A stretch of 64,000 bases of DNA from UBA2767 sp965228625 (GTDB lineage Bacteria > Pseudomonadota > Alphaproteobacteria > Rhizobiales > Methyloligellaceae). Position numbers and translations under genes: made by a program. The DNA lies in contig OZ245829.1 of NCBI GenBank assembly GCA_965228625.1, positions 4,340,001 through 4,404,000 of the forward strand. Reading direction: 5' to 3'. Under the pieces are notes generated by a model, which saw only the letters and a list, made by a program, of their open reading frames with translations, made no database searches and was not told the DNA's origin. Below, piece after piece: positions 1 through 8,579 of the stretch; positions within the stretch are counted from its first letter, which is position 1; every line of letters begins with the position of its first letter.

Positions 1-570
1 GTCGAGGACGTCATGCAGATGATCGGCGGCGGCATTCCATTGCTCATCGAGCGTGCACTCACGGCGCGTGACGAGGCCCGCGATGCGGACCGCGTTGAGG
101 AATTGTTTGCCGTGTACCTGGAGCACTATGTGCCAAGGTCGGCGAACAAGACCCGGCTGTTTCCCGGCGTGCGGGACGTGCTCGAGTACCACCACGGAAA
201 CGACATCCGCCTCGGTGTTTGCACCAACAAGCCGGAGGCTGTGTCGCGCACGATTCTCGAGGCGCTGGAGGTGGCCCACCTATTCGGCGCCGTGATCGGC
301 GGCGACACCTTGCCCGTCAAGAAGCCGGATCCGGCGCCGCTCCTGAAAGCCGTCGAAGATCTTGGAAGCGATCCCGGTGACGCGGTGATGATCGGGGACA
401 GTCCCGCGGATGCGGGCGCGGCAAAGGCGGCTGGAATCCCCGTCATTCTGGTCACGTTCGGCTATACCCGCACCCCGGTGCATGAGCTCGAGAGCCACGG
501 CATCGTCGACCATTTCTCGGAATTGAATGATCTGATCGCCAGCATTCGCGACGTGCGCCCGCAATCTTGA
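1..570 (+). CDS. gph: Phosphoglycolate phosphatase-like HAD hydrolase, 5' end outside window
   Basis: C-terminal 189 residues of a HAD-superfamily phosphatase; the reading frame is open to the first base, so the start and the nucleophile motif (DxDxT) lie upstream. Visible HAD motifs are the motif II threonine in CTNKP, the motif III lysine in VKKPDP and the motif IV acidic pair in MIGDSPADAGAAKAAG. This arrangement and the small helical cap fit phosphoglycolate phosphatase (Gph), which dephosphorylates 2-phosphoglycolate. Other HAD phosphatases share these motifs, so the substrate is inferred. It lies 51 bases before soxX with no obvious functional link. Confidence 0.8.
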   Translation, partial: VEDVMQMIGGGIPLLIERALTARDEARDADRVEELFAVYLEHYVPRSANKTRLFPGVRDVLEYHHGNDIRLGVCTNKPEAVSRTILEALEVAHLFGAVIGGDTLPVKKPDPAPLLKAVEDLGSDPGDAVMIGDSPADAGAAKAAGIPVILVTFGYTRTPVHELESHGIVDHFSELNDLIASIRDVRPQS

Positions 571-621
571 TCTTGCCGCACCTTTCCTGTTCTTTGTGGC
601 GACCCATCACGCGGGGGAGGC

Positions 622-1200
622 ATGGGACGGATCATCGCGAAAACAGGTGCGGTTTGTGCCGCCGCCGTCCTGACGGTGGCGATGGCCGTCGACGCGCCGG
701 CACAACAGCGCAGGGCCGGGCAGGTGCCGAAGCCGCCCGCATGCAGCGCCGGCGCGAGCGCGAAGCTTGCCGGCTACAAGGTGGAAAAAGGAACGGCATT
801 GCCGGCGGCGATCGCGAAGCCGCTGACCGGCAAGTCCGGCGACGCGGAGAAGGGACTGGAGGCGCTTGTTCATCCCGGCAGGGGCAACTGTCTCGCTTGC
901 CACGCCGTTGCCGGGGTGCAGGAGAAGGTCGACCGGAACGACGCCGAGAGCGTGAAGGTGTACGGCAACCACGGCGATCTCGGTCCGCCGTTGGACGGGG
1001 TAGGCGCCCGTTACACCGTGGCGGAACTGCGCATGATCATCGTAGACCCCGGCAGGGCGTTCCCTGACGCCGATACGGTCATGCCCGCCTATCACGTGCG
1101 CAAAGGTCTGAACGATGTCTCGCGCGCCTGCCGGCAAAAGGTGATGCTGTCAGCTCAGGCGATCGAGGACATCGTGGCGTATCTGGAGGGGCTGAAGTGA
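622..1200 (+). CDS. soxX: SoxX, sulfur-oxidation c-type cytochrome subunit
   Basis: 192-residue periplasmic monoheme cytochrome c. An N-terminal signal peptide (about residues 1-27) precedes a single heme site CLACH (C90-H94); M154 in DTVMPAY is the likely distal ligand. The stretch GDLGPPLDGVGARY and the MPAYH region are typical of SoxX. SoxX pairs with SoxA to form SoxXA, which oxidatively couples thiosulfate to the cysteine arm of SoxYZ in the periplasm. The start is supported by a strong GGGGGAGG Shine-Dalgarno just upstream. soxA follows with a 4-base GTGA overlap, so the two are translationally coupled. Confidence 0.93.
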   Translation: MGRIIAKTGAVCAAAVLTVAMAVDAPAQQRRAGQVPKPPACSAGASAKLAGYKVEKGTALPAAIAKPLTGKSGDAEKGLEALVHPGRGNCLACHAVAGVQEKVDRNDAESVKVYGNHGDLGPPLDGVGARYTVAELRMIIVDPGRAFPDADTVMPAYHVRKGLNDVSRACRQKVMLSAQAIEDIVAYLEGLK

Positions 1201-2015
1201 GGATCCTCACGCTTCTCGGTGCGGGTCTGACACTCGCCTGCCTGTGGCACGCGGCTGCGGCTGCCGATGGAAAGACCGAGCCGGTCAAGCCCGCGACAGA
1301 TGACCACCCGCTGACGGAGCTGTGGTCGGGCTATCACTACGCATCGTCCGAGGCGCGCCAGTTGCAGGACGATGATGACGCCAATCCGGCATTTGAATTG
1401 TATGCACAGGGCGAGGCCCTCTGGAAGAAGGTGGCGGGCCGTGCCGAAAAGTCCTGCGAGTCCTGCCACGGGGATGCGTCCAACTCCATGCGCGGCGCCG
1501 CGGCGAACTATCCGGCCTATTTCGCGTTGGCAAAGAAACCTCTGACACTCGAGGCGCGCATCAATTTGTGCCGCGAGAAGTTCATGCAGGCACCGGCGCT
1601 GAAGCCGGAGTCCGAGCCGTATCTGGCGCTCAGCATTTACGTGCGGCGTCAATCGAATGGCATGGCGATCAACGTGACCGGTGAAGGCCCGCTGAGACCG
1701 TTTCTCGACAAGGGAAAGCGCTACTACACGTCCCGCCGCGGTCAGCTCAACATCTCCTGCGCCGGGTGCCATGAAAAGCACGCGGGCAAACTCTACCGCG
1801 CGGACAAGCTGAGTCAGGGGCACGCCAACGGCTTCCCCGCTTATCGAAAAAGCTGGGACGGGACGGGCTCCTTGTTGCGTCAGGTCAACCAGTGTCTTGC
1901 GCGCGTGCGTGCCAATCCTCTCAGGGCCGGCTCCGACGATCTGACCAATCTCGAGCTCTACCTCGCCTGGCGGGCGAGTGGTCTTACGGTGGAAACGCCC
2001 GCGGTTCGTGAGTAG
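1197..2015 (+). CDS. soxA: SoxA, diheme cytochrome subunit of the SoxXA thiosulfate-conjugating enzyme
   Basis: 272 residues with a signal peptide (about 1-23). Two heme-binding sites are visible, CESCH (87-91) and CAGCH (188-192), plus the family's active-site cysteine C233 in VNQCLARVR, which in characterised SoxA carries the cysteine persulfide heme ligand. It catalyses the first step of the Kelly-Friedrich Sox pathway together with SoxX. The GTG start at 1197 overlaps the soxX stop. soxYZ, soxB and soxCD are absent nearby, so the carrier and hydrolase must be encoded elsewhere if the pathway works. Confidence 0.93.
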   Translation: MRILTLLGAGLTLACLWHAAAAADGKTEPVKPATDDHPLTELWSGYHYASSEARQLQDDDDANPAFELYAQGEALWKKVAGRAEKSCESCHGDASNSMRGAAANYPAYFALAKKPLTLEARINLCREKFMQAPALKPESEPYLALSIYVRRQSNGMAINVTGEGPLRPFLDKGKRYYTSRRGQLNISCAGCHEKHAGKLYRADKLSQGHANGFPAYRKSWDGTGSLLRQVNQCLARVRANPLRAGSDDLTNLELYLAWRASGLTVETPAVRE

Positions 2016-2060
2016 CAAAAACAGGTGTAAGAAGCAGTCAAATGACCACAAGTTCACTGG

Positions 2061-2076
2061 CGCAATTGTGATTGCG
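2061..2076. repeat. Short inverted repeat upstream of ccdA
   Basis: CGCAAT-tgtg-ATTGCG is a perfect 6-base inverted repeat with a 4-base spacer in the 159-base gap between soxA and ccdA. It could be an operator for ccdA or chance; no regulator is encoded nearby. Confidence 0.25.
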
Positions 2077-2174
2077 ACGTTTATTGATTGGCAAGCGAGT
2101 CCGGCCCACTCTCCGGGCGTTAAAAAGCTCCGGCCAATCAACCGGTTTCGAGAGATAAAGAAACGCGATCACTC

Positions 2175-2909
2175 ATGGATGTGACCTACATCGGCGCATT
2201 GCTGGCAGGGCTTATCAGCTTTCTGTCGCCATGCGTGCTGCCGCTGGTGCCGCCATATCTGTGTTTCCTTGGCGGAACCACGTTCGAGCAGTTGAGCGGC
2301 GAGGATGAGGCGGCGCAGGGCGTCAACACGAAGGTGGTGATGGCTTCGATGGCCTTTGTCCTCGGTTTCACGACCGTGTTCGTAATGCTCGGCGCGACGG
2401 CAACATTCATCGGCCAGCTTGTTGCGGAGAACCTGGGACTTCTGGCCAAGATCGCCGGCGCGGCCATCATTATCGTCGGACTGCATTTTCTCGGCCTCTT
2501 CAAGATTCCGTTCCTGTACCGCGAAGTCCGGCACAATTCGCTCGCGGCACCTGCTGGCCTCGCGGGGGCCTACCTCGTGGGGATCGCGTTTGCGTTCGGC
2601 TGGACACCGTGCATCGGTCCGGTGCTCGCCGCCATCCTCGCCGTCGCAGCCGCGGAGAACACCGTTGGACAAGGCATCAGCCTGCTCGCGACCTATTCGC
2701 TGGGCCTCGGCATCCCGTTCGTCCTTGCCGCGTTTGCCTTCCGCCCGTTCATGGGTTTCCTGCAACGCTTCCGGAAACACCTGGGCACGGTCGAGAAGGT
2801 CATGGGCGGCATGCTCGTCGTGACCGGCGTCATGTTCCTGACCGGTTCCATGACCGTGATTGCGCTCTGGCTGCTCGAGATGTTCCCGTCGCTCGCGCTA
2901 ATCGGCTGA
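2175..2909 (+). CDS. ccdA: CcdA/SoxV-type thiol-disulfide transporter
   Basis: 244-residue inner-membrane protein of the CcdA/DsbD-beta family with six predicted membrane segments. The two redox cysteines are in the family motifs SPCVLPLVPPY (C20) and WTPCIGP (C146). CcdA moves electrons from cytoplasmic thioredoxin to periplasmic thioredoxin-like proteins, supporting cytochrome c maturation; the SoxV variant keeps SoxYZ reduced. Its position directly after two c-type cytochrome genes on the same strand suits either role, and the family alone cannot decide between them. Confidence 0.88.
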   Translation: MDVTYIGALLAGLISFLSPCVLPLVPPYLCFLGGTTFEQLSGEDEAAQGVNTKVVMASMAFVLGFTTVFVMLGATATFIGQLVAENLGLLAKIAGAAIIIVGLHFLGLFKIPFLYREVRHNSLAAPAGLAGAYLVGIAFAFGWTPCIGPVLAAILAVAAAENTVGQGISLLATYSLGLGIPFVLAAFAFRPFMGFLQRFRKHLGTVEKVMGGMLVVTGVMFLTGSMTVIALWLLEMFPSLALIG

Positions 2910-2943
2910 GGGTGCTTGCCGCGCGGTGCGCGGTATACGAATA

Positions 2944-3759
2944 ATGCGGCCCATGTCACCCATTGCACTCACAATCGCCGGCTCCGACAGTTCGGGCGGT
3001 GCCGGCATCCAGGCCGATCTGAAGACGTTCTCCGCGCTCGGCGTCTACGGCGCGAGCGTCATCACCGCGCTCACCGCGCAGAACACCCGGGGAGTCGACG
3101 ATATTCACCTGGTGCCCGGCGAGTTCGTCGCCGCGCAACTGGATGCGGTCCTCGGCGATCTCGATGTCGGGGCCATCAAGATCGGCATGGCCGGCGGCGC
3201 GGACTCGGTTCAGGCGATTGCCGAACGCCTGGCCCCGATCAAGGACGTTCCGATCGTGCTGGACCCTGTGATGGTCGCAACCAGCGGCGATCCGCTTCTC
3301 GAAGAGCAGGCGGAGGCCATTCTGGGCGACCGGCTGCTTCCCATGGCCGATGTCATCACGCCCAACCTTCTCGAGGCGGCGCGACTTCTCGACGATGCTC
3401 CCGCCGCCGACGGGACCGAAATGGCCGACCAGGCCAAGCGGTTGCATGCACGTGGTTGCGACGCCGTTCTGATCAAGGGTGGACATGGTGGCGGCGCGGA
3501 GGCGGTCGATATTCTGTGGGACGGCAAGACGCATAAGCGGCTCGCCACGCCGCGGGTCCAGACCCACAACACGCATGGAACCGGATGCACGCTTGCTTCG
3601 GCGATCGCCGCCGGCCTGGCCAGGGGATTGACGCTTGAGTCCGCATGCGAACGCGCCAAGGCCTATCTCTATGAGTCGCTTGCGTCGGCGGATGAGCTTG
3701 AAGTGGGATCGGGGTCAGGTCCGGTTCATCACTTCCATGACGTGTGGGAAGACAGCTGA
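2944..3759 (+). CDS. thiD: Hydroxymethylpyrimidine / phosphomethylpyrimidine kinase ThiD
   Basis: 271-residue ribokinase-fold kinase that phosphorylates HMP and HMP-P in thiamine biosynthesis. Family signatures include IAGSDSSGGAGIQADLKTF at the N-terminus, VLDPVM in the middle, VLIKGGH, and the C-terminal anion-hole motif THNTHGTGCTLASA, whose GTGC cysteine is characteristic of ThiD. The start is uncertain: ATG at 2944 and 2953 and GTG at 2926 share the frame, and none has a clear Shine-Dalgarno. It is the only thiamine gene in the window and converges on the next gene with a 2-base gap. Confidence 0.93.
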   Translation: MRPMSPIALTIAGSDSSGGAGIQADLKTFSALGVYGASVITALTAQNTRGVDDIHLVPGEFVAAQLDAVLGDLDVGAIKIGMAGGADSVQAIAERLAPIKDVPIVLDPVMVATSGDPLLEEQAEAILGDRLLPMADVITPNLLEAARLLDDAPAADGTEMADQAKRLHARGCDAVLIKGGHGGGAEAVDILWDGKTHKRLATPRVQTHNTHGTGCTLASAIAAGLARGLTLESACERAKAYLYESLASADELEVGSGSGPVHHFHDVWEDS

Positions 3760-3761
3760 CC

Positions 3762-4604
3762 TCACAGGAAAACGACGTTCTGCCGTTGCGCGCCCAATCC
3801 GTCCACGCCCAGGGTGATGACGTCGCCATGCTTGAGCCAGGGCTGCGGGTCCCGCCCCATGGCCACGCCGGGCGGCGTTCCGGTGGTGATGATGTCGCCC
3901 GGATGAAGGGTCATGAACTTGCTCGTGTAGCTCACAAGTTCCGCAACCGAGAAGATCATGGTTTCGGTGGTGCCGGATTGCATCCGCTCGCCGTTGACGT
4001 CGAGCCAGAGTTCGAGCGCGTGCGGGTCCGGCACCTCGTCCCGCGTCACCAGCCAGGGGCCGACCGGTCCCCAGGTATCGTGGCTCTTTCCCTTCGACCA
4101 GTCGCCGGTGCTGTCGAACTGGTAAGAGCGCTCCGAAACGTCGTTGCAGACGGCATAGCCCGCCACATGGCCGAGCGCCTCGGTCTCGCTGATGCGAGTC
4201 GCCTTCTTCCCGATGATGATCGCCAGTTCCGCCTCCCAGTCGGCCTTGTAGGCGCCCGGGGGAAACACAATGTCGTCATTCGGTCCCGAGAGTGACGAAA
4301 CCGCCTTGGTGAAGAGGATCGGCTCATGGGGAATCGGCAATCCGGCCTCTTTCGCGTGGTCCGAGAAGTTCAACCCGATCCCGACGAATTTCTGGACCCC
4401 GCCGACCGGGGGGCCAAGCCGTGGATTCCCCTTGATTACAGGCAGATTCGAGACATCGACCTCGGACAGCTTTGCAAGCCCGGCATCACTCAGCGTGTCG
4501 CCGGCAATGTCGTCGACATGATCGGAAAGGTCGCGGATTTCACCGTCCGGTCCCAGCAGGCCGGGTTTCTCCGAACCCGCAGATCCATACCGCAAGAGCT
4601 TCAT
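3762..4604 (-). CDS. Fumarylacetoacetate hydrolase family protein (FAHD/COG0179)
   Basis: 280 residues. The C-terminal FAH domain is recognisable from VGIGLNFSDHAKEAG, EPILFTKAVSSLSGPND, ADWEAELAIIIG (two acidic metal ligands), NDVSER and GDIITTGTPPGV. Members cleave or hydrate 2-oxo acids such as acylpyruvates, 2-keto-3-deoxy-fuconate derivatives or ureidoglycolate; the exact substrate cannot be read from the sequence. The start at 4604 is chosen over an upstream in-frame TTG because AGGGAAC lies at Shine-Dalgarno distance and homologues begin MKLLRYG. It is divergent from the RND exporter gene. Confidence 0.85.
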   Translation of the reverse strand: MKLLRYGSAGSEKPGLLGPDGEIRDLSDHVDDIAGDTLSDAGLAKLSEVDVSNLPVIKGNPRLGPPVGGVQKFVGIGLNFSDHAKEAGLPIPHEPILFTKAVSSLSGPNDDIVFPPGAYKADWEAELAIIIGKKATRISETEALGHVAGYAVCNDVSERSYQFDSTGDWSKGKSHDTWGPVGPWLVTRDEVPDPHALELWLDVNGERMQSGTTETMIFSVAELVSYTSKFMTLHPGDIITTGTPPGVAMGRDPQPWLKHGDVITLGVDGLGAQRQNVVFL

Positions 4605-4656
4605 ATTTGTTCCCTTTTTGCGAGTTTTTCTGCATGATGCGCGCCGGAGGGAGGAG

Positions 4657-4670
4657 CCGCAACGTTGCGG
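4657..4670. repeat. 14-base perfect palindrome in a divergent promoter region
   Basis: CCGCAACGTTGCGG lies in the 139-base gap between the divergent FAH-family gene and the RND exporter gene. A perfect palindrome there is a plausible operator for both directions; the regulator is unknown. Confidence 0.35.
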
Positions 4671-4743
4671 TTCTGATTCGCAGGGCAAAACACTCTATTC
4701 AGATTGCGCGCAGTACCCGGCCGCGTCACCAGATGAATCGCTC

Positions 4744-7056
4744 ATGAACTCACTAGGCTTCGGACTTGAACGCATGGGGCTCCCAGCCGTTCGGTGGCCG
4801 TTGCCGGTTCTGGCGCTTCTGGCCGCGTTTTCCGTGTTTTGTGCGTTCGGCATTCCCTATCTCAAGACTAACCACACGCTCTCGGAACTGTTCCACTCCG
4901 ACTCGATCGAGTTCGACAACTACAAGAAGATGAGCGAGCAGTTCCCGACCAGCGAGTTCGACGTGCTCGTGGTCATCGAGTCAGATGATCTGATGAATCC
5001 GGACACGCTGGAACACGTCCGGTCCCTGCATCTGGACATGCAGTTGGCTGAGACCGTCGAGGGCATTCTTTCCATATTCTCGATGCGGGAGGCACCTGAC
5101 GAAACCGGTTATCCGCCGCCGCTTCTTCCGACCGAGCTTCCGCGCGGCGAGGAGTTCGACGAGTTGGCAAAGCGCGTCGTCGATCATCCGCTGATCGGCG
5201 GCAAGCTTCTGTCAAAGCCCGATGGCGGCAGCCAACTGACCCTGCTGATCCTGTCTCTCGACCAGGAAAAGGTCTTTAAAAAGGGGCTCGTGGAATCCAT
5301 CAGCGAGATCGAACAGATCTCCAGGGAGGTCCTGGAGCCGGAGGGACTGCGGGTGCAGCTAACCGGTGCGCCGGTCATGCAGCTCGAAATCCGGCAGGCG
5401 ATCAGCCGCGACCGGTTGATCTACAACGGCACCGGTTTTCTCGTCGGCATGCTGATCTGTTTCGCCTTCTTCCGGCGCATCAAGCTGGTGTTCATTACCT
5501 CGCTGTGCCCGGCCATCGCGGTTCTGTGGGCCATGGGTCTGCTCGGCTGGACAGGCCTCCAGCTCAATACGTTCATCAACGTCATCCCGCCGCTGGTCAT
5601 GGTCATTGCCTTCACCGACGCCATGCACATGGTGTTCTCGATTCGCCGCCGGCTGGGGCAGGGGGATGACCGGTTCGCGGCGGCGCGGCACGCGATTCTG
5701 ACTGTCGGACCGGCCTGCGTCCTGACTTCGATCACCACGTCGATCGCGTTCATGTCGCTCGTGCTCACCGATTCGGTGATGATCCGGACCTTCGGCATCG
5801 CCGCGGCGCTGGCGACCCTGCTCGCCTTTGTGACCGTGATCGTCCTTCTGCCGATCCTGGTCATTCTCCTTTTCCGCGACGAGAAGGAGTTCATGCGAAC
5901 CGAAGGGTCGCGAAACCAGGCCATCGCCTGGCTCGAGCGGATCTGTACCGATTTCGCCGGATGGATGAAGAACCACTACAACGCGCTTGCCATTATCGGC
6001 CTCGCCAGCGTGTTCGTCTTCACGGCCTTGCACCTGCAGCTCGAGCCGCGCTACCGGCTCAGCGATCAGGTGCCCGACACCAAACAGTCCATCGCCACGA
6101 CGGAGCGGCTGGACGCAAAGCTCACAGGCGCGCACCCGGTTCACATCATGCTGGAGTGGCCCGAGGGCAAGAAGGTCACGGATGAGGGGATCGTGGATGC
6201 CCTGGCCGCGGCACACGACCTAATCGAAACCCAGGCCGGTGTCGGCAATGTCTGGTCCGTCGAGACATTACGGCAATGGCTGATCAATGCCGGTGAGATA
6301 GGCCCGGGTGTTCTTGCCGATTATATCGAACGTATGCCGGAGCATGTGGTCGAGCGGTTCATCTCCAAAGACGAAACCTCGGCGTTGGTGACAGGGCGTT
6401 TGCCCAACCTCGACGCGGAGGACACGGTGCCGGTCCTGCAGAAGCTCGATGCCAGCCTCGCCGACTTGCGGGCGCAGTACCCCGAGGTGACGTTCACGGT
6501 AACGGGACTGTCCGCCGTTTCGGCGCTTCGCAGCTCGGAAATGATCCGTCAGCTCAACCGCGGGCTGATCGCCGCCATCGTGGTGGTGATCCTGGTCATC
6601 GGCATCGCATTCCGGTCGTTCAAGGTGCTGCTGCTGTCGATCTTCCCGAACCTGTTCCCGATCGTCACGGCCGGCGCATTGCTCTATCTCATCGGCGGTG
6701 GGCTTGAATATGCCAGCGTCATAGCCCTGACGGTGGCGTTCGGCATTGCCGTCGACGACACCATACATTTTCTCAACCGGTTGCAACTGGAGACATCGCG
6801 GACGCCCAATCTCGTTGACGGCGTCACCGAGACCATATCGCGCATCGGCCCCGTTCTGTTGCTCACCACAATCGTCCTGATCGTCGGCCTGTCGGCAACC
6901 ATTCTGTCCGACTTGCCGTCCATGCGGCTGTTCGGTCAGTTGTTCATGACCACGCTCACCGCCGCCATCCTGGGTGATCTTCTGATCCTGCCGGCCATCG
7001 TCCTCGCCGCGCAGAAGTTCGGCCTGGCGAGGGCGTCCCGTAAGGCGGCCAGATAA
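4744..7056 (+). CDS. RND/MMPL-superfamily exporter
   Basis: 770-residue membrane transporter with the duplicated RND layout. An N-terminal membrane helix and a periplasmic domain precede a block of five helices carrying FTDAMHMVFSIRRR; a second helix and periplasmic domain precede another block carrying VDDTIHFLNRLQLE. The size and paired acidic D-D/x-x-H helix motifs fit MMPL/HpnN-like exporters, which move lipids, hopanoids or hydrophobic compounds using proton motive force. ATG 4744 is preferred because it gives a normal short cytoplasmic N-terminus before the first helix. Cargo is unknown; no hopanoid synthesis gene is adjacent. The aminotransferase gene follows after 5 bases. Confidence 0.82.
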   Translation: MNSLGFGLERMGLPAVRWPLPVLALLAAFSVFCAFGIPYLKTNHTLSELFHSDSIEFDNYKKMSEQFPTSEFDVLVVIESDDLMNPDTLEHVRSLHLDMQLAETVEGILSIFSMREAPDETGYPPPLLPTELPRGEEFDELAKRVVDHPLIGGKLLSKPDGGSQLTLLILSLDQEKVFKKGLVESISEIEQISREVLEPEGLRVQLTGAPVMQLEIRQAISRDRLIYNGTGFLVGMLICFAFFRRIKLVFITSLCPAIAVLWAMGLLGWTGLQLNTFINVIPPLVMVIAFTDAMHMVFSIRRRLGQGDDRFAAARHAILTVGPACVLTSITTSIAFMSLVLTDSVMIRTFGIAAALATLLAFVTVIVLLPILVILLFRDEKEFMRTEGSRNQAIAWLERICTDFAGWMKNHYNALAIIGLASVFVFTALHLQLEPRYRLSDQVPDTKQSIATTERLDAKLTGAHPVHIMLEWPEGKKVTDEGIVDALAAAHDLIETQAGVGNVWSVETLRQWLINAGEIGPGVLADYIERMPEHVVERFISKDETSALVTGRLPNLDAEDTVPVLQKLDASLADLRAQYPEVTFTVTGLSAVSALRSSEMIRQLNRGLIAAIVVVILVIGIAFRSFKVLLLSIFPNLFPIVTAGALLYLIGGGLEYASVIALTVAFGIAVDDTIHFLNRLQLETSRTPNLVDGVTETISRIGPVLLLTTIVLIVGLSATILSDLPSMRLFGQLFMTTLTAAILGDLLILPAIVLAAQKFGLARASRKAAR

Positions 7057-7061
7057 CGGCC

Positions 7062-8252
7062 ATGGTCAAGCTTGCCGAAAACCTTGCGCGCCTCGGCGAT
7101 GAAAACGCCTTCGCCGTGCTCGCCAGAGCCGCCGACCTTGAGGCACAGGGGCGCGATATCATCAACCTCGGCATAGGCCAGCCGGACTTTCCGACGCCGC
7201 CGCATATCGTCGAGGCGGCGATCAAGGCGTTACGCGACGGTCATCACGGCTACACGCCTGCACTCGGCATTCCGCCGTTGCGCGAAGCCGTGGCCGCCGA
7301 CATTCATCGCCGCCTCGGAGTGGAGGTCGATCCGGGGCACATCGTGGTCATGCCGGGCGGCAAGCCGACCATGTTCTTTGCGATTCTGATGTTCGCCGCA
7401 CCCGGCGCCGAGATCATTTGCCCGGACCCCGGCTTCCCGATCTACCGTTCGGTCATCGATTATTCGGAGGCGACGGCGGTTCCGCTGCCGATCCGCGAGG
7501 AAAACGGCTTCGGGTTTTCCGCCGAGGAACTGCTGGAGCGCGTGACGCCGGCGACACGGCTGATCATTCTCAATTCTCCGGCGAACCCGACCGGCGGCGT
7601 GACCCCGGCGGAGGAGATCGACAAGCTGGTGAGCGGACTGGAGCGCTGGCCCGATGTCGCCATCCTGTCCGACGAGATTTATGGCCAGATGACGTATGAC
7701 GGGCTGCCGCACAAGAGCCTGCTGACTTACGAAGGCCTGCGTGACAGGGTCATCCTGCTCGACGGCTGGAGCAAGACCTACGCGATGACGGGATGGCGGC
7801 TTGGCTACGGGGTTTGGCCGGAAGCCCTGGTCGATCATGTCCGACGTCTGGCGGTCAACAGCCATTCCTGCGTCAACGCCGCCAGCCAGTGGGCAGGCAT
7901 CGCCGCGCTGGAGGGGCCGCAGGAATGCGTCGCGGAAATGGTCACGGCGTTCGACGAGCGGCGGGCTTTCGTTGCGGACCGCATGAACCGTGTGGCCGGC
8001 ATACGCTGCGCGGTCCCGAAAGGCGCTTTCTACGCCTTTCCGAACATCACCGGGACCGGATGGGACGAGCGGACCCTCGCCACAACGCTGCTGGACGATG
8101 CGGGCGTTGCGACCATAGCCGGCACGGATTTCGGCGAGTACGGCGCGGGATTCATCCGTATTTCCTGCGCCAACAGCCTGGATAACATCGCCGCTGCAAT
8201 CGACCGGATCGAGTCGTTTTTGGCCGAGCGCGAGCCCCAACGCGCGGCCTGA
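7062..8252 (+). CDS. Class I/II PLP-dependent aminotransferase
   Basis: 396-residue fold-type I aminotransferase. Motifs include IGQPDFPTPPHI, the PLP contact stretch NSPANPTGG, the aspartate region LSDEIYG and the Schiff-base lysine K238 in DGWSKTYAMTGWRLGY; the substrate-carboxylate arginine is in GFIRISCANS. The sequence resembles aspartate/alanine-type aminotransferases (AspC/AlaA-like); a glycine-rich GGKPTMFF replaces the usual G-x-x-Q/A-A region. Substrate is not determinable by eye. It is probably cotranscribed with the RND exporter and is followed by a 600-base gap. Confidence 0.88.
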   Translation: MVKLAENLARLGDENAFAVLARAADLEAQGRDIINLGIGQPDFPTPPHIVEAAIKALRDGHHGYTPALGIPPLREAVAADIHRRLGVEVDPGHIVVMPGGKPTMFFAILMFAAPGAEIICPDPGFPIYRSVIDYSEATAVPLPIREENGFGFSAEELLERVTPATRLIILNSPANPTGGVTPAEEIDKLVSGLERWPDVAILSDEIYGQMTYDGLPHKSLLTYEGLRDRVILLDGWSKTYAMTGWRLGYGVWPEALVDHVRRLAVNSHSCVNAASQWAGIAALEGPQECVAEMVTAFDERRAFVADRMNRVAGIRCAVPKGAFYAFPNITGTGWDERTLATTLLDDAGVATIAGTDFGEYGAGFIRISCANSLDNIAAAIDRIESFLAEREPQRAA

Positions 8253-8412
8253 TCGAGGCTTTTGCCGCGGAGGCGGCCGCCGGAGCGTTGCACAACTGCC
8301 ACATAGCGATGAAAAACGACCGCGCGCCGGAACACGCCTCGGCGCGCGTTTCGCCGGCCGGTGGCATGACGCGGCGGTGCTGACGGTAAGATTCAGGTGC
8401 AGATTTATTGCC

Positions 8413-8420
8413 TTAACCAT
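8413..8420 (+). promoter_or_regulatory. TTAACCAT octamer, possible CtrA half-site
   Basis: The octamer TTAACCAT matches the shorter CtrA-bound element reported in Caulobacter. It is about 130 bases upstream of a candidate sRNA promoter. Single octamers also occur by chance, so this is weak. Confidence 0.2.
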
Positions 8421-8544
8421 CTGTTTTTAAGTGTAAAAACAGGATTCTGGCCTATCCGGATCAGGCGTAAAAAACGCGCTCTCGCGGGCACATCCGCCGC
8501 TGTTGCAGCAACGTCACACATCCTGACAGAGTGAGTCCGGGCAG

Positions 8545-8573
8545 TTGAATTGGCGCGGCAGCTTTGGAATAAA
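8545..8573 (+). promoter_or_regulatory. Sigma-70-like promoter for candidate sRNA
   Basis: TTGAAT at 8545-8550 and AATAAA at 8568-8573 are separated by exactly 17 bases, the optimal spacing for a housekeeping promoter. The predicted start is near 8580. The strand agrees with the terminator at 8706-8742. Confidence 0.5.
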
Positions 8574-8579
8574 GGGGTC

